64,000 bases of DNA from Rhodococcus oxybenzonivorans (GTDB lineage Bacteria; Actinomycetota; Actinomycetes; Mycobacteriales; Mycobacteriaceae), in the NCBI RefSeq assembly GCF_003130705.1, contig NZ_CP021354.1, forward strand, positions 4,030,001 through 4,094,000. Reading direction: 5' to 3'. The notes under the pieces were generated by a model, which searched no databases, had not been told where the DNA came from, and saw only the letters and a program-made list of their open reading frames with translations. This document shows, piece by piece, positions 18,826-27,354 of the stretch (its first letter is position 1; every line of letters begins with the position of its first letter). Position numbers and translations under genes: made by a program.

Positions 18826-20040
18826 GTGCTCGCACCTGAGCGGCGCTCGCGCGCCGATCTCGCCGTCGCGGCCGGAATCGCACTGATCGTGACGGTCGCC
18901 CTGGTCGTCGTGTGGTTCCGTAGCGACGCCCGGGGCACCACTTCGGTGACGGCGGCCGGGCCGCCCTCTGCACTCGTCACGGCTCTGGCCGTGCCCGAGA
19001 ATCTCGATCCGCTGTGGGAAGCGTCGAGCGCCGTCACCACTGCACCTCTCGTCGTCGCCGGCGCCGTGGTGACCGCGGACGGTGGTGACGTCGTCGGACG
19101 TGACCGTACGTCCGGTGACGAGCTGTGGCGGTACTCCCGGGATCGTGAGCTGTGCGGTGTGACCGCCTCGTGGGACAAAGTCGTGGCGGTCTACCGCGAC
19201 GAGCGAGGGTGCTCTCAGGTGACGGAACTCGACGGCGGCACCGGCGCCCGGGTAGCGCAGCGTTCCAGTGACGCCGACCCCGAGGTGATGTTGTCGGCGG
19301 ATGGAACCTATGTCACCGCGCGTGGGAACAGCCGCCTCGAGCTGTGGCGCTCCGATTTGGTGCGCACCGTCGAATACGGCCACGTCGGCGCACCCGTCAA
19401 CCCCGGTAAACAGCCTCGCAGCGGATGCACGTTGCTCGACGCCGGTTCCAGCAGTAGCCGGCTCGCCGTGCTCGAGCGTTGCCCCGGCGAGGAGGGTGAC
19501 CGACTGACCGTCATGAACCCGTCACCGAAGGACAATCAAGAGCCCGAAGAGTACGGGTCCAGGGTCCTCGCCGGCGTCGAGGCAGGGGTCGAGGGTGCTC
19601 GGGTTCTCGGCGTGTCCGGTGAAACCATTGCCGCTTATCTACCCGGCGGGAAGTCCACCGGTCCGCGGATCGGTCTGTTCGACGGCACCGGCAACGCAGT
19701 CTCCGAGTACTCTCTCACCACTGCAGTCGGGCCCGATTCGGTCACTGCGGCAAGCAGTTCCGTCATCACGTGGTGGACGGGTTCCGATGTCGTGTCTTTG
19801 GGCGCCGCCGATCTTGCGCCACGGTGGAGCTTTCCCGGCGCCCTGGGTCCCGGGGCCGTCATGGCGGGCAGCCTCCTCGTCCCGGTCGACAACGGGATCG
19901 CTGTTCTCGACCTGTCGACGGGTGCGCGGCTGAGAACCATTCCGGTCGAACGCGATCCCGGTACGGGACCGATCACCCCCGCTGTGGCGGGTGACCTCGT
20001 CATCGAGCAACGTGGCGACCGGATCACCGTCCTACGCTGA
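18826..20040 (+). CDS. membrane-anchored beta-propeller protein (Rv3212-like)
   Basis: A 404-residue protein with one transmembrane helix at about residues 12-31 (LAVAAGIALIVTVALVVVWF) and a large outer domain. That domain has repeats like PQQ-type propeller blades (GDVVGRDRTSGDELWRYSRD; GIAVLDLSTGARLRTIPV). It matches Rv3212 in position and layout. The role is unknown; such domains usually scaffold envelope proteins. GTG 18826 follows the helicase stop by nine bases. Its 3' end overlaps the convergent VOC gene by 9 bp. Confidence 0.78.
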   Translation: MLAPERRSRADLAVAAGIALIVTVALVVVWFRSDARGTTSVTAAGPPSALVTALAVPENLDPLWEASSAVTTAPLVVAGAVVTADGGDVVGRDRTSGDELWRYSRDRELCGVTASWDKVVAVYRDERGCSQVTELDGGTGARVAQRSSDADPEVMLSADGTYVTARGNSRLELWRSDLVRTVEYGHVGAPVNPGKQPRSGCTLLDAGSSSSRLAVLERCPGEEGDRLTVMNPSPKDNQEPEEYGSRVLAGVEAGVEGARVLGVSGETIAAYLPGGKSTGPRIGLFDGTGNAVSEYSLTTAVGPDSVTAASSSVITWWTGSDVVSLGAADLAPRWSFPGALGPGAVMAGSLLVPVDNGIAVLDLSTGARLRTIPVERDPGTGPITPAVAGDLVIEQRGDRITVLR

Positions 20041-20445
20041 CGGGGTGGAGGATTCCGCGATCACAACGAGATAGCCGTCGAGGTCACGCAACCAGATCTC
20101 CCGGTGGCCCGCATTGGGATTGAAGTGAACGTCGGTGACGACGTCGACCTCCGAATCTCGTATTCGCGTCAGCACATCGTCGAAGTCACCGGCCTCGAAC
20201 CAGATCGCCACCCCGTTACCCTTCGGCAGCGCCGGGTCACACAGCGCCCCATGATGGTGGCCGAGGTCGATCCTGTGCAATTGCAGGATCAGAACTCCGT
20301 CGACGAGAAGTTGCTCGTACTCGCTTCCCCCGTGGCCGCTCACCGCTCCGAGGACGTGGCAATACCAGTCGGCGGCCCGTTCGACGTCGGCTACGGAGAC
20401 GAGCGGTTGCGCCCGTATTTTCGGGATTGTGCTCGGTGGCGTCAT
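20032..20445 (-). CDS. VOC (glyoxalase/bleomycin resistance) superfamily protein
   Basis: A 137-residue protein with the VOC fold: PLVSVADVERAADWYCHVLG at the N-terminus, LQLHRID mid-way, and GHREIWLRDLDGYLVVIAE at the C-terminus. The glutamate in REIWLRD is the usual metal ligand position. Members include glyoxalase I, dioxygenases and drug-binding proteins, so no substrate can be given. I chose ATG 20445, which places the VOC core directly at the start; the longer frame to 20586 overlaps the SDR promoter region. Confidence 0.78.
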   Translation of the reverse strand: MTPPSTIPKIRAQPLVSVADVERAADWYCHVLGAVSGHGGSEYEQLLVDGVLILQLHRIDLGHHHGALCDPALPKGNGVAIWFEAGDFDDVLTRIRDSEVDVVTDVHFNPNAGHREIWLRDLDGYLVVIAESSTPSA

Positions 20446-20584
20446 GCCTGCGACGGTAGCGTGGCCGAACCCCAGGGGCTTGGACGAATGAGCACACACA
20501 CGACGCGTCCGGTCAGCGGGAAGTGGCCCGCTTCCAAGCAGAACTCCCGCCCGCGCGAGAGCTGTAACATGTTCTAATTCCCTC

Positions 20585-21415
20585 ATGGCAACCTATGTGA
20601 TCACGGGCGCCGCGTCAGGCATCGGCGCCGCCACCGATCAGCTACTCACCTCTGCCGGTCACACCGTCATCGGTGTCGACCTCGCGAACACCGACGTCGT
20701 CGCCGACCTGTCGACCCCGGAAGGCCGGTCCGCGGCGGTGGCGGCAGTTACCGAGGTCAGCGACGGAGTGGTGCATGGGCTCGTGTGCTGTGCGGGACTC
20801 GGACCGCTCTCCCACGCTCCCGGCGGGACACTCGTCGCTGTCAACTACTTCGGCGCTGTCGAATTCGCCACCGGACTGCGGCCGGCGCTCGAGCGGGCCG
20901 AGGGTGCGTCGGTGGTCGTGATCTCGTCGAGCAGCACTACCACCCAGCCGGGCATCTCGGAACACCTCGTAGCCGCATGCCTCGATGGCGACGAGGCCAG
21001 AGCCCTGGAACTCGGGAACGAGGCCACCGCCATTCCGGCATACCCGGCGTCCAAGCTGGCGCTGGCCTGGTGGGTCCGGCGCGAAGCCGTCCGCGCCGAA
21101 TGGATCGGGCGGAAAATCCGCCTCAACGCCGTCGCACCCGGGATGATCGACACACCGATGACGAACGGACCCGACCTCGACCCCGCGTTGGCGAAAGCCC
21201 TGGATTTCTACCCCGTACCACTGGGACGCCGCGGCCGGCCCGAGGAGATCGCAGCCGTGGTCGAGTTCCTGGTGGGACCGGGGTCCACGCTGCTCTGCGG
21301 AAGTGTCGTTTTCGCCGACGGCGGCACCGATGCACTACTCCGGCAACAGGATTGGCCCGCGGCCTGGACCCCGACCCCTGAGGACCTTACTCGACACTTC
21401 CAGTCGAGAACGTGA
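20585..21415 (+). CDS. short-chain dehydrogenase/reductase (3-alpha-HSD / coniferyl alcohol dehydrogenase-like)
   Basis: A 276-residue SDR. The cofactor motif ITGAASGIGAAT is at residues 6-17, with an aspartate after strand 2 (VIGVDLA) that suggests NAD(H). The catalytic residues are ISSSS and YPASK, and RLNAVAPGMIDTPM follows. The insertion around residues 120-150 (HLVAACLDGDEARALELG) resembles the 3-alpha-hydroxysteroid and coniferyl-alcohol dehydrogenase branch. The substrate is unknown. The 3' end overlaps the convergent parA-like gene by 29 bp. Confidence 0.85.
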   Translation: MATYVITGAASGIGAATDQLLTSAGHTVIGVDLANTDVVADLSTPEGRSAAVAAVTEVSDGVVHGLVCCAGLGPLSHAPGGTLVAVNYFGAVEFATGLRPALERAEGASVVVISSSSTTTQPGISEHLVAACLDGDEARALELGNEATAIPAYPASKLALAWWVRREAVRAEWIGRKIRLNAVAPGMIDTPMTNGPDLDPALAKALDFYPVPLGRRGRPEEIAAVVEFLVGPGSTLLCGSVVFADGGTDALLRQQDWPAAWTPTPEDLTRHFQSRT

Positions 21416-22184
21416 CCAGCTCGGACCCGGCCCAGTGCTTCGCCAGGTTGTCCGCCAGGTCACGATAGGCCTGCGCACCCTTGTTCTTGCGCCCTGCCAG
21501 AACGGTGGCGCCGGACGCCGTCGCCTCCGCGAACCGGACGGTCCGCGGAATCGGCGGCGACAGGACCGGCAGATCGTATCTGTCGGACACATCGGACAGT
21601 ACGTCGCGACTGTGCGTCGTCCGGGCGTCGTAGAGCGTGGGCAGCGCACCGAGCAGCACGAGGTCGGGGTTGGTGATCTGCTGGACCTCCCGGACCGTCC
21701 GCAGCAGCTGGCCCACACCGCGATGAGCAAGCGTTTCACATTGCAGCGGGACCAGCACCGATTGTGAAGCAGTGAGACCGTTGAGCGTGAGCACCCCGAG
21801 CGACGGCGGGCAGTCGATGATGACGGTGTCGTAGTCGTCCAGAAGCGATGCCAGAGCGCGCTTGAGGGCGAACTCGCGGCCGGGACGCATCAGAAGCAAC
21901 GCTTCCGCACCGGCCAGGTCGATCGTGGCAGGAAGCAGATCGACACCGTCCTCGGTGGGGATCACGGCATCCTTCGCAGCGAGGTCGCCGGTCAGCACCT
22001 CGTGGACCGAGGCCTCGAGGCGGTCAGGATTGTGGCCCAGGGAGAAGGTCAGACATCCCTGCGGATCGAGATCGACCACCAAAACCTTGTTGCCCAGCGC
22101 AACGAGCGCCGCACCCAGAGAAGCGACGGTGGTGGTCTTGGCGACCCCACCCTTCTGATTTGCCACTGCAAGAACCGTTGTCAC
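21387..22184 (-). CDS. orphan ParA-family ATPase
   Basis: A 265-residue ATPase with the deviant Walker A motif NQKGGVAKTTTVASLG at about residues 8-23, DLDPQGCLTF, and IIDCPPSLGVLTLN. ParA proteins position DNA or cell-division and chemotaxis complexes by ATP-dependent patterning. No parB or centromere-like repeat is nearby, so this is not the chromosomal segregation pair; it matches Rv3213c. GTG 22184 follows AGGA by seven bases. The acid phosphatase gene is divergent, 69 bp away. Confidence 0.88.
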   Translation of the reverse strand: MTTVLAVANQKGGVAKTTTVASLGAALVALGNKVLVVDLDPQGCLTFSLGHNPDRLEASVHEVLTGDLAAKDAVIPTEDGVDLLPATIDLAGAEALLLMRPGREFALKRALASLLDDYDTVIIDCPPSLGVLTLNGLTASQSVLVPLQCETLAHRGVGQLLRTVREVQQITNPDLVLLGALPTLYDARTTHSRDVLSDVSDRYDLPVLSPPIPRTVRFAEATASGATVLAGRKNKGAQAYRDLADNLAKHWAGSELVTFSTGSVE

Positions 22185-22253
22185 GGCTCGATCCTGTCCT
22201 ACTTCGCCTCTCGAGGCGAGCCTTACACGCGATTCGACTGACATGATGGATGG

Positions 22254-22868
22254 ATGCCACCGAGTGATTCGCCGTCAGAACGTCGGATCGTCCTCCTCCG
22301 GCACGGCGAGACAGAATGGGCGCGTTCCGGTAAACACACAGGTCGCACGGATATTCCGCTCACCGACGTGGGCGAACGGCAGGCCCGGACGCTGGGCACC
22401 GCACTCGACGCTCTGGGACTGCGCAATCCACTCGTGATCGTCAGCCCCCGCCGCCGCGCCCAGGACACCGCTCAGCTCGCTGGACTGAAGATCCACCGCA
22501 CGTGGGACGCGCTCGTCGAATGGGACTACGGCGCCTACGAGGGTCTGACGACGCCGGACATACGCACGAAGGTGCCCGACTGGACGGTGTGGACTCATCC
22601 CTGTCCGCGCGGAGAACAGGCGGAGCAGATTCATGCCCGGTGCGATCTCGTCCTCTCGGTTGCCCATTCGCAGCTTCCCGACCGCGACGTGATCCTTGTC
22701 GGGCACGGCCACTTCTCTCGCGCCCTCATCGCGCGGTGGGCGGATCTGCCGGTAAGCGAGGGGCGCCGATTCGCACTGTCGCCCGGCGCCTACTCGATAC
22801 TGGGTTTCGAGCACGGCGCACAACAACTGGTCACTCACAACGTGACGATCGAGGAAGGTTCCCGATGA
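22254..22868 (+). CDS. histidine phosphatase-family acid phosphatase
   Basis: A 204-residue histidine phosphatase with the RHG motif VLLRHGETEWARSGKHTGRTD at the start and the second histidine in ILVGHGHFSRALIARW. It is equivalent to Rv3214 (annotated gpm2), which was shown to be an acid phosphatase rather than a phosphoglycerate mutase. Residues typical of the mutase C-terminus are missing, and the length fits the phosphatase. Its stop overlaps the next start (ATGA). Confidence 0.87.
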   Translation: MPPSDSPSERRIVLLRHGETEWARSGKHTGRTDIPLTDVGERQARTLGTALDALGLRNPLVIVSPRRRAQDTAQLAGLKIHRTWDALVEWDYGAYEGLTTPDIRTKVPDWTVWTHPCPRGEQAEQIHARCDLVLSVAHSQLPDRDVILVGHGHFSRALIARWADLPVSEGRRFALSPGAYSILGFEHGAQQLVTHNVTIEEGSR

Positions 22869-23344
22869 TCAGACGCGCACGACCCGGGGACGTCCCTGCC
22901 ATCACGGCCATGATCTACGAGCTCGCCGAACACCAGAAGGCGCGCGACGCGTGCACCGTCACGGCAGAGCAAATGCAGGATGCGCTCTTCGGACCGCAGC
23001 CGTCCACCTTTGCGCACGTCGCCGAGAGCGACGACGGGCGCGTGGTCGGCATCGCAGTCTGGTTCCGCAACTTCTCCACGTGGGACGGCACCCACGGTAT
23101 CTACCTCGAGGACCTGTTCGTCAGCCCCTCCGAACGAGGTGCCGGGCACGGCAAAGCGCTGCTCGCCACACTCGCCAAGGAGTGCATCGACAACGGCTAC
23201 ACGCGACTGTCGTGGTCGGTGATCAATTGGAATACTCCGTCGATCGAGTTCTACGAATCGCTCGACGCTCATCCTCAGGACGAGTGGACCACCTACCGGC
23301 TCACCGGGGACCCGCTGGGCAAGCTGGCATCCGAGGTGAGCTGA
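22865..23344 (+). CDS. GNAT-family N-acetyltransferase
   Basis: A 159-residue acetyltransferase. The acetyl-CoA motif is visible: LEDLFVSPSERGAGHGKALLATLAKE, followed by WSVINWNTPSIEFYESLDA. It resembles diamine N-acetyltransferase-like proteins (GIAVWFRNFSTWDGTHGIYLED). The substrate is unknown, a small amine being plausible. The start ATG overlaps the upstream phosphatase stop, so the two are translated together. Confidence 0.87.
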   Translation: MIRRARPGDVPAITAMIYELAEHQKARDACTVTAEQMQDALFGPQPSTFAHVAESDDGRVVGIAVWFRNFSTWDGTHGIYLEDLFVSPSERGAGHGKALLATLAKECIDNGYTRLSWSVINWNTPSIEFYESLDAHPQDEWTTYRLTGDPLGKLASEVS

Positions 23345-23347
23345 CTG

Positions 23348-23761
23348 TTATTCGTCCTGACCGTATTCGGCGGCCATCCACTTCGACGTGGGGCTGCTGA
23401 ACAGGCAGCCGAGAGCACCGATCACCACGACCCCGAGCAGGACACCGAACACGGGCTGGTGTGAATCGGTGAGAAGCGACCACGCCACCGGCAGCAGGAG
23501 CAACTGCGCGACGATCGCGATGGCCCGACCCCAGCGCCTGCCGAAGATCAACGCCACGCCCGCGGCGAGCACTGCGCCACCGAGGATGGCGAACCATGCC
23601 GCGGTTCCGTAGCCGCTGCTCACACTCTGATCGTGGCCGAGCAGCCCACGCACGACCAGCACGACGGCCACCCCGACGGCGACGGCACCCTCGAGGGACA
23701 CCAGTGCACCCGCGGAGCGGACCGTTGCGGGCGTGGACTGGCTGAGAGGCGGCTTCGGCAC
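23348..23761 (-). CDS. four-helix integral membrane protein (Rv3217c-like)
   Basis: A 137-residue protein with four hydrophobic segments (AVAVGVAVVLVVRGLL; AWFAILGGAVLAAGVALIF; AIAIVAQLLLLPVAWSLL; FGVLLGVVVIGALGCLF). The C-terminus is polar (SSPTSKWMAAEYGQDE). It matches Rv3217c in position and topology. No catalytic motif is present and the function is unknown. It faces the GNAT gene tail-to-tail with 3 bp between stops. Confidence 0.8.
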   Translation of the reverse strand: MPKPPLSQSTPATVRSAGALVSLEGAVAVGVAVVLVVRGLLGHDQSVSSGYGTAAWFAILGGAVLAAGVALIFGRRWGRAIAIVAQLLLLPVAWSLLTDSHQPVFGVLLGVVVIGALGCLFSSPTSKWMAAEYGQDE

Positions 23762-23836
23762 GCGGCAAGCCTAGAACACCGAGACGCCGGCAGGCTCGGG
23801 ACGGTGACGCACAACGCCCCACTAGTCTTGGTCCCT

Positions 23837-24790
23837 GTGCGCGCGCTGCTGATCGTCAATCCGAATGCCACCTCGACGACCCCGGCCGGGCGCGACCTCC
23901 TCGCCCATGCACTGTCGAGCAGAGTGCGATTGACGGTGGCGCACACGACGCACCGCGGCCACGCCGCCGAACTTGCGCAGCAGGCCTGTGTGGACGGAAT
24001 GGGGTTGATCATCGTCCACGGCGGCGACGGCACCGTCAACGAAGTCGTCAACGGCCTCCTGGGTACTCCCCCGCCGGGGTCGACACGAGTCGAGTCGGTG
24101 GGACTGGTTCCGCCGATCGCCGTCGTACCCGGAGGTTCGGCGAACGTGTTCGCCCGGTCACTCGGCATCGCCGCCGATCCTGTCGATGCCACCAACCAGC
24201 TCATCGACCTGCTGGCGCGCGGCGAGCTGCGCAGGATCGGTCTGGCCCACTGCGACAACCGCTGGTTTACGTTCAACGCGGGTCTCGGGTGGGACGCCGC
24301 CGTCTGTGAGGCCGTGGACGCCCACCGCAAGAACGGCCGACCGGCCACACCCGCCCAGTACGTGCGGGCGGCGGTCCGGGTCTTCTTCCGGTCGAAGAAC
24401 GCCGAGCCGACGCTCACGGTGCACGTTCCCGGGCAGGAACGGGTCGAGGGCGTCCACTACGCATTCGTGTCGAATGCCAGTCCGTGGACGTATCTGAACA
24501 AACGGGAGGTCCACACCAACCCGGACACGAATTACGACAGTGGGCTCGGCGTCTTCGCCATGACCTCCACGTCGATCGTCACCACACTTCGTGTTGCCCG
24601 CCAGTTGTTGACCCCCGGCGTCAGTCCGCGCGCGAAGAAGCTCATCAGGGTCGACGACGTGCCGTCGGTGCACATCTCGGCGTCCCGGCCGATCGGACTC
24701 CAAATGGACGGCGATTACATCGGCCTGTGCAACGACGTCGAGTTCGTGTCGGTGCGGGAGGCCCTGGACGTGGTTGCGCCCAAATCCTGA
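23837..24790 (+). CDS. diacylglycerol kinase-family lipid kinase
   Basis: A 317-residue protein of the LCB5/DagK family. It begins VRALLIVNPNATST and contains the nucleotide-binding loop IIVHGGDGTVNEVVNGLLG and AVVPGGSANVFARSLGI. These kinases phosphorylate diacylglycerol, sphingoid bases or related lipids at the membrane; the substrate here is unknown. GTG 23837 was chosen because it matches the compact N-terminus of Rv3218. GTG 23804 would add 11 residues. The promoter must lie in the 75 bases after the divergent membrane gene. Confidence 0.85.
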   Translation: MRALLIVNPNATSTTPAGRDLLAHALSSRVRLTVAHTTHRGHAAELAQQACVDGMGLIIVHGGDGTVNEVVNGLLGTPPPGSTRVESVGLVPPIAVVPGGSANVFARSLGIAADPVDATNQLIDLLARGELRRIGLAHCDNRWFTFNAGLGWDAAVCEAVDAHRKNGRPATPAQYVRAAVRVFFRSKNAEPTLTVHVPGQERVEGVHYAFVSNASPWTYLNKREVHTNPDTNYDSGLGVFAMTSTSIVTTLRVARQLLTPGVSPRAKKLIRVDDVPSVHISASRPIGLQMDGDYIGLCNDVEFVSVREALDVVAPKS

Positions 24791-24879
24791 GCAGACCTCG
24801 AGAAATCGGGTTTTCCACCTCGCGGGCCGGGCTGCCATGGGGTACAAAGGACGGCGCGCCTCATAGGGCGACCTTAGTA

Positions 24880-24895
24880 AGTGAGTTCCCCCACG
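24880..24895 (+). promoter_or_regulatory. candidate CRP-family site upstream of whiB1
   Basis: The sequence AGTGAGTTCCCCCACG fits the actinobacterial CRP pattern GTGA-N6-CCAC. It lies 136 bases before the whiB1 ATG. In M. tuberculosis, whiB1 is known to be cAMP/CRP controlled from a very similar site. The 240-base gap 24791-25030 holds no other gene. Confidence 0.5.
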
Positions 24896-25030
24896 GTGCG
24901 GCGGATTTCTATTGACATCCCGCCAGTTCGTGAAAGCATTCACAAGCAACAGTGCGGAAACATTCTCTACGCACAGATGAACTCACCAAGACAAAACGGT
25001 GCATTACGCACCCAGTTAAGGAGCAGAAGG

Positions 25031-25285
25031 ATGGACTGGCGCCACAAGGCAATCTGTCGCGACGAAGACCCCGAGTTGTTCTTTCCCGTAGGCAACAGCG
25101 GTCCGGCTCTCGCGCAGATCGCCGATGCCAAGGTTGTCTGCAACCGCTGCCCGGTCACCGCCGAATGCCTCTCCTGGGCTCTCGAGTCGGGCCAGGACGC
25201 CGGTGTCTGGGGCGGCATGAGCGAAGACGAGCGACGCGCACTCAAGCGCCGTAACGCGCGCACGCGGGCCCGCACGACCGTATAG
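25031..25285 (+). CDS. whiB1: WhiB1, [4Fe-4S] NO-sensing transcription regulator
   Basis: An 84-residue WhiB protein. Cysteines at 9, 37, 40 and 46 (ICRDEDPELFF; VVCNRCPVTAEC) bind a [4Fe-4S] cluster. GVWGGMSEDERR is the beta-turn that contacts the principal sigma factor, and the Arg/Lys tail (LKRRNARTRARTT) binds DNA. Length and cysteine spacing equal M. tuberculosis WhiB1 (Rv3219), an essential NO-responsive regulator. ATG 25031 follows an AAGGAG sequence; an in-frame start at 24881 would add 50 residues unlike any WhiB. Confidence 0.95.
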   Translation: MDWRHKAICRDEDPELFFPVGNSGPALAQIADAKVVCNRCPVTAECLSWALESGQDAGVWGGMSEDERRALKRRNARTRARTTV

Positions 25286-25304
25286 AAGTACTTCGAGGAA
25301 GACG

Positions 25305-25340
25305 GGCCCGGCACCACATGGTGCCGGGCCTCTTGCTTTG
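25305..25340 (+). terminator. intrinsic terminator after whiB1
   Basis: GGCCCGGCACCA at 25305-25316 pairs with TGGTGCCGGGCC at 25319-25330, followed by TCTTGCTTTG. It lies 20 bases after the whiB1 stop and before the end of the convergent pdtaS gene. Confidence 0.8.
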
Positions 25341-25365
25341 TGCACCGTCCCGCTTTTGTGCGCCG

Positions 25366-26877
25366 TCACGTCGCGTTCCAGTACCGAGGCCCGCGGCGGC
25401 CGAGCGGAACCCTCAGCACTGCGTCCGTTCCGCCGTCCGTTCCCGGGTGCAGGCCCAGGGAACCGTTCAGTTCGGCGGCCACGAGCGTCCGCACGATCTG
25501 CAGGCCGAGACGATCGGAACGTTCGAGGCTGAAACCGGGCGGCAGGCCTTTCCCATCGTCGTGGATAACCACGTCGAGCCAGCGTGCGGACCTCTCGGCG
25601 CGCATCGTGACCGTTCCGGGCGCACCGGGCTCGAAGGCGTGCTCGATGGCGTTCTGCACGAGTTCGGTCAGGACCATCACGAGCGGTGTGGCCCGTTCCG
25701 CGGAGAACACCCCCAAACTTCCCTCACGCCGGACCTTGATGGGTGTGCTCACGGTTGCCACGTCGGACAGGATCGGCACCAGCCGGTCGACGACCTCGTC
25801 GAGGTCCACTTCCTCGTCCACGGACATCGACAACGTGTCGTGCACGAGCGCGATCGAGGTGACCCGGCGCACGGATTCCGTCAGCGCCTGGCGCGCTTCC
25901 TCGTTGTTGGTGCGCCGCGCCTGCAATCGGAGCAGGGCGGCGACAGTTTGCAGATTGTTCTTGACCCGGTGATGAATCTCACGGATCGTCGCATCCTTGC
26001 TGAGGAGCGCTCGATCGCGCCTCTTGACTTCCGTGACGTCGCGTACGACGACGGCCGCGCCCACCCTTTTACCGCCGGGCTTGAGGACCAGCGCACGCAG
26101 CAGCACCGTCGCTCCCCGCGCCTCGATCTCCATCCGCCTGCCGGGGATATCTGCAAGAGTGTCGCGGATATAGCCCGCAACCTCCTGCGACTCGAACGGG
26201 TCGGTGACCAGTGACCGCGTGGTGGCCGCCAGGTTGCGTCCCACCAGGTCGGAGCTCAGACCCATGCGGTGATAGGCGGACAAGGCGTTGGGGCTGGCAT
26301 AGACGACGCGACCCTCGGTGTCGAGTCGGATGAAGCCGTCGCCGGCGCGGGGACTGGAATTGGTGTCCGACCGCGACTCCCGGATCGGGAAGGTGCCGTC
26401 GCTGATCATCTGGCACAGGTCTTCGGCGCAGTCGAGGTAGGCCACTTCGAGCGGGCTCTGCGCCCGCTGATGCGACAGGTTCGTGTCCCGGCTGAGTACC
26501 GCGATCACCTCGCCGCCCCAGCGGACCGGGACGGCCTCGCCCCGCGGCGGCAGTCCGGCATGCGTGCCACCATCCGTCGGCCGCACCACCCGCTCCTCGA
26601 CAAGGGCCTGCAACACCTGCGGATGCTGGGACTCCGAGGCCACCGTTCCGACGACGTCCTCGGGATACGCGGTCGACGCGGTGGTGGGCCGGCAGTGGGC
26701 GACGCAGATCACCGTCCGCGTTTCTTTCGGGGACGCAGAATCCTCGACCCACAGCAGCACGTCGGCGAACGACAGATCGGCAAGGAGCTGCCACTCCCCG
26801 ACCACTCTCTGCAGGTGATCGACGGCGGACCCGGGAAGATCGGTGTGCTCGGCGAGCAGATCGCTCAGGGTGGACAT
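25366..26877 (-). CDS. pdtaS: PdtaS-type sensor histidine kinase
   Basis: A 503-residue soluble kinase without membrane helices. An N-terminal GAF-like domain (about 1-150) and a PAS domain (about 180-290; GFIRLDTEGRVVYASPNALSAYHRMG) precede a HisKA_2 domain with IREIHHRVKNNLQTVAALLRLQARR, the phosphorylated histidine region. The ATPase motifs are LTELVQNAIEHAF and DDGKGLPPGF. This matches PdtaS (Rv3220c), whose partner is the RNA-binding antiterminator PdtaR, not encoded nearby. The start is ATG 26877. Confidence 0.92.
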   Translation of the reverse strand: MSTLSDLLAEHTDLPGSAVDHLQRVVGEWQLLADLSFADVLLWVEDSASPKETRTVICVAHCRPTTASTAYPEDVVGTVASESQHPQVLQALVEERVVRPTDGGTHAGLPPRGEAVPVRWGGEVIAVLSRDTNLSHQRAQSPLEVAYLDCAEDLCQMISDGTFPIRESRSDTNSSPRAGDGFIRLDTEGRVVYASPNALSAYHRMGLSSDLVGRNLAATTRSLVTDPFESQEVAGYIRDTLADIPGRRMEIEARGATVLLRALVLKPGGKRVGAAVVVRDVTEVKRRDRALLSKDATIREIHHRVKNNLQTVAALLRLQARRTNNEEARQALTESVRRVTSIALVHDTLSMSVDEEVDLDEVVDRLVPILSDVATVSTPIKVRREGSLGVFSAERATPLVMVLTELVQNAIEHAFEPGAPGTVTMRAERSARWLDVVIHDDGKGLPPGFSLERSDRLGLQIVRTLVAAELNGSLGLHPGTDGGTDAVLRVPLGRRGPRYWNAT

Positions 26878-26901
26878 CGGCTGAGGGGACTTCGGGTCAG
26901 C

Positions 26902-27117
26902 TCACGAGATGACGGCGATGAGGTCGCCCTGCTGGATCACGTCGCCGACCTTGACGTCCACGGAGGTGACGGTGCCGGGCTCCTCGGCGATGACGGGAAT
27001 TTCCATCTTCATGGATTCCAGAATGACGAGGGTGTCGCCTTCCTTCACCTCGTCACCCGCACTGACCACAACCTGATACACCGTCGACACCATCTCGGCG
27101 CGCACGTCTTCTGCCAT
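26902..27117 (-). CDS. biotinylated carrier protein TB7.3-like
   Basis: A 71-residue biotinyl domain with the ESMKME attachment motif and Lys37 as the biotinylated residue. It matches Rv3221c (TB7.3). It is a stand-alone carrier with no carboxylase gene near, so the partner is unknown. ATG 27117 follows a GTAAGGAT sequence. The pdtaS start lies 24 bases downstream on the same strand. Confidence 0.9.
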   Translation of the reverse strand: MAEDVRAEMVSTVYQVVVSAGDEVKEGDTLVILESMKMEIPVIAEEPGTVTSVDVKVGDVIQQGDLIAVIS

Positions 27118-27209
27118 CGTGATCCTTACTCCCGGGGTCGAGAAAGCCCTGTTGCACAGACACCCAACCACACGTGGAACACTGTAGTGAAAAGAAGGGA
27201 GATCTACTC

Positions 27210-27284
27210 ATGGGTAAGCGTGGTCGCAAGAAGCGCAGTCGCAAGGGCAATGCCGCCAACCACGGCAAGCGTCCCAACGCCTGA
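27210..27284 (+). CDS. large-subunit ribosomal protein bL37
   Basis: ATG 27210 opens 24 codons: MGKRGRKKRSRKGNAANHGK then RPNA. The peptide is extremely basic and matches bL37, a small actinobacterial 50S protein first seen in mycobacterial ribosome structures. An AGAAGGGAG sequence about seven bases upstream gives a strong ribosome site. It is followed by a strong terminator. It is divergent from the biotinylated protein gene. Confidence 0.88.
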   Translation: MGKRGRKKRSRKGNAANHGKRPNA

Positions 27285-27301
27285 CGCGCCGTAGAACGCA
27301 C

Positions 27302-27340
27302 ATCAGGGGCCGGAAAGCAGCACGCTTTCCGGCCCCTGAT
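27302..27340 (+). terminator. strong hairpin terminator after bL37
   Basis: The arms at 27302-27318 and 27324-27340 are 17-base exact reverse complements with a five-base loop, followed by TGCTTGTCTG. It separates the bL37 gene from the convergent anti-sigma gene and could serve both strands. Confidence 0.82.
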
Positions 27341-27354
27341 TGCTTGTCTGAAGC

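Noticed and set aside
21387..22184. Chromosomal partition locus around the ParA gene
   Set aside because: No parB and no parS-like palindrome nearby; it is an orphan ParA.
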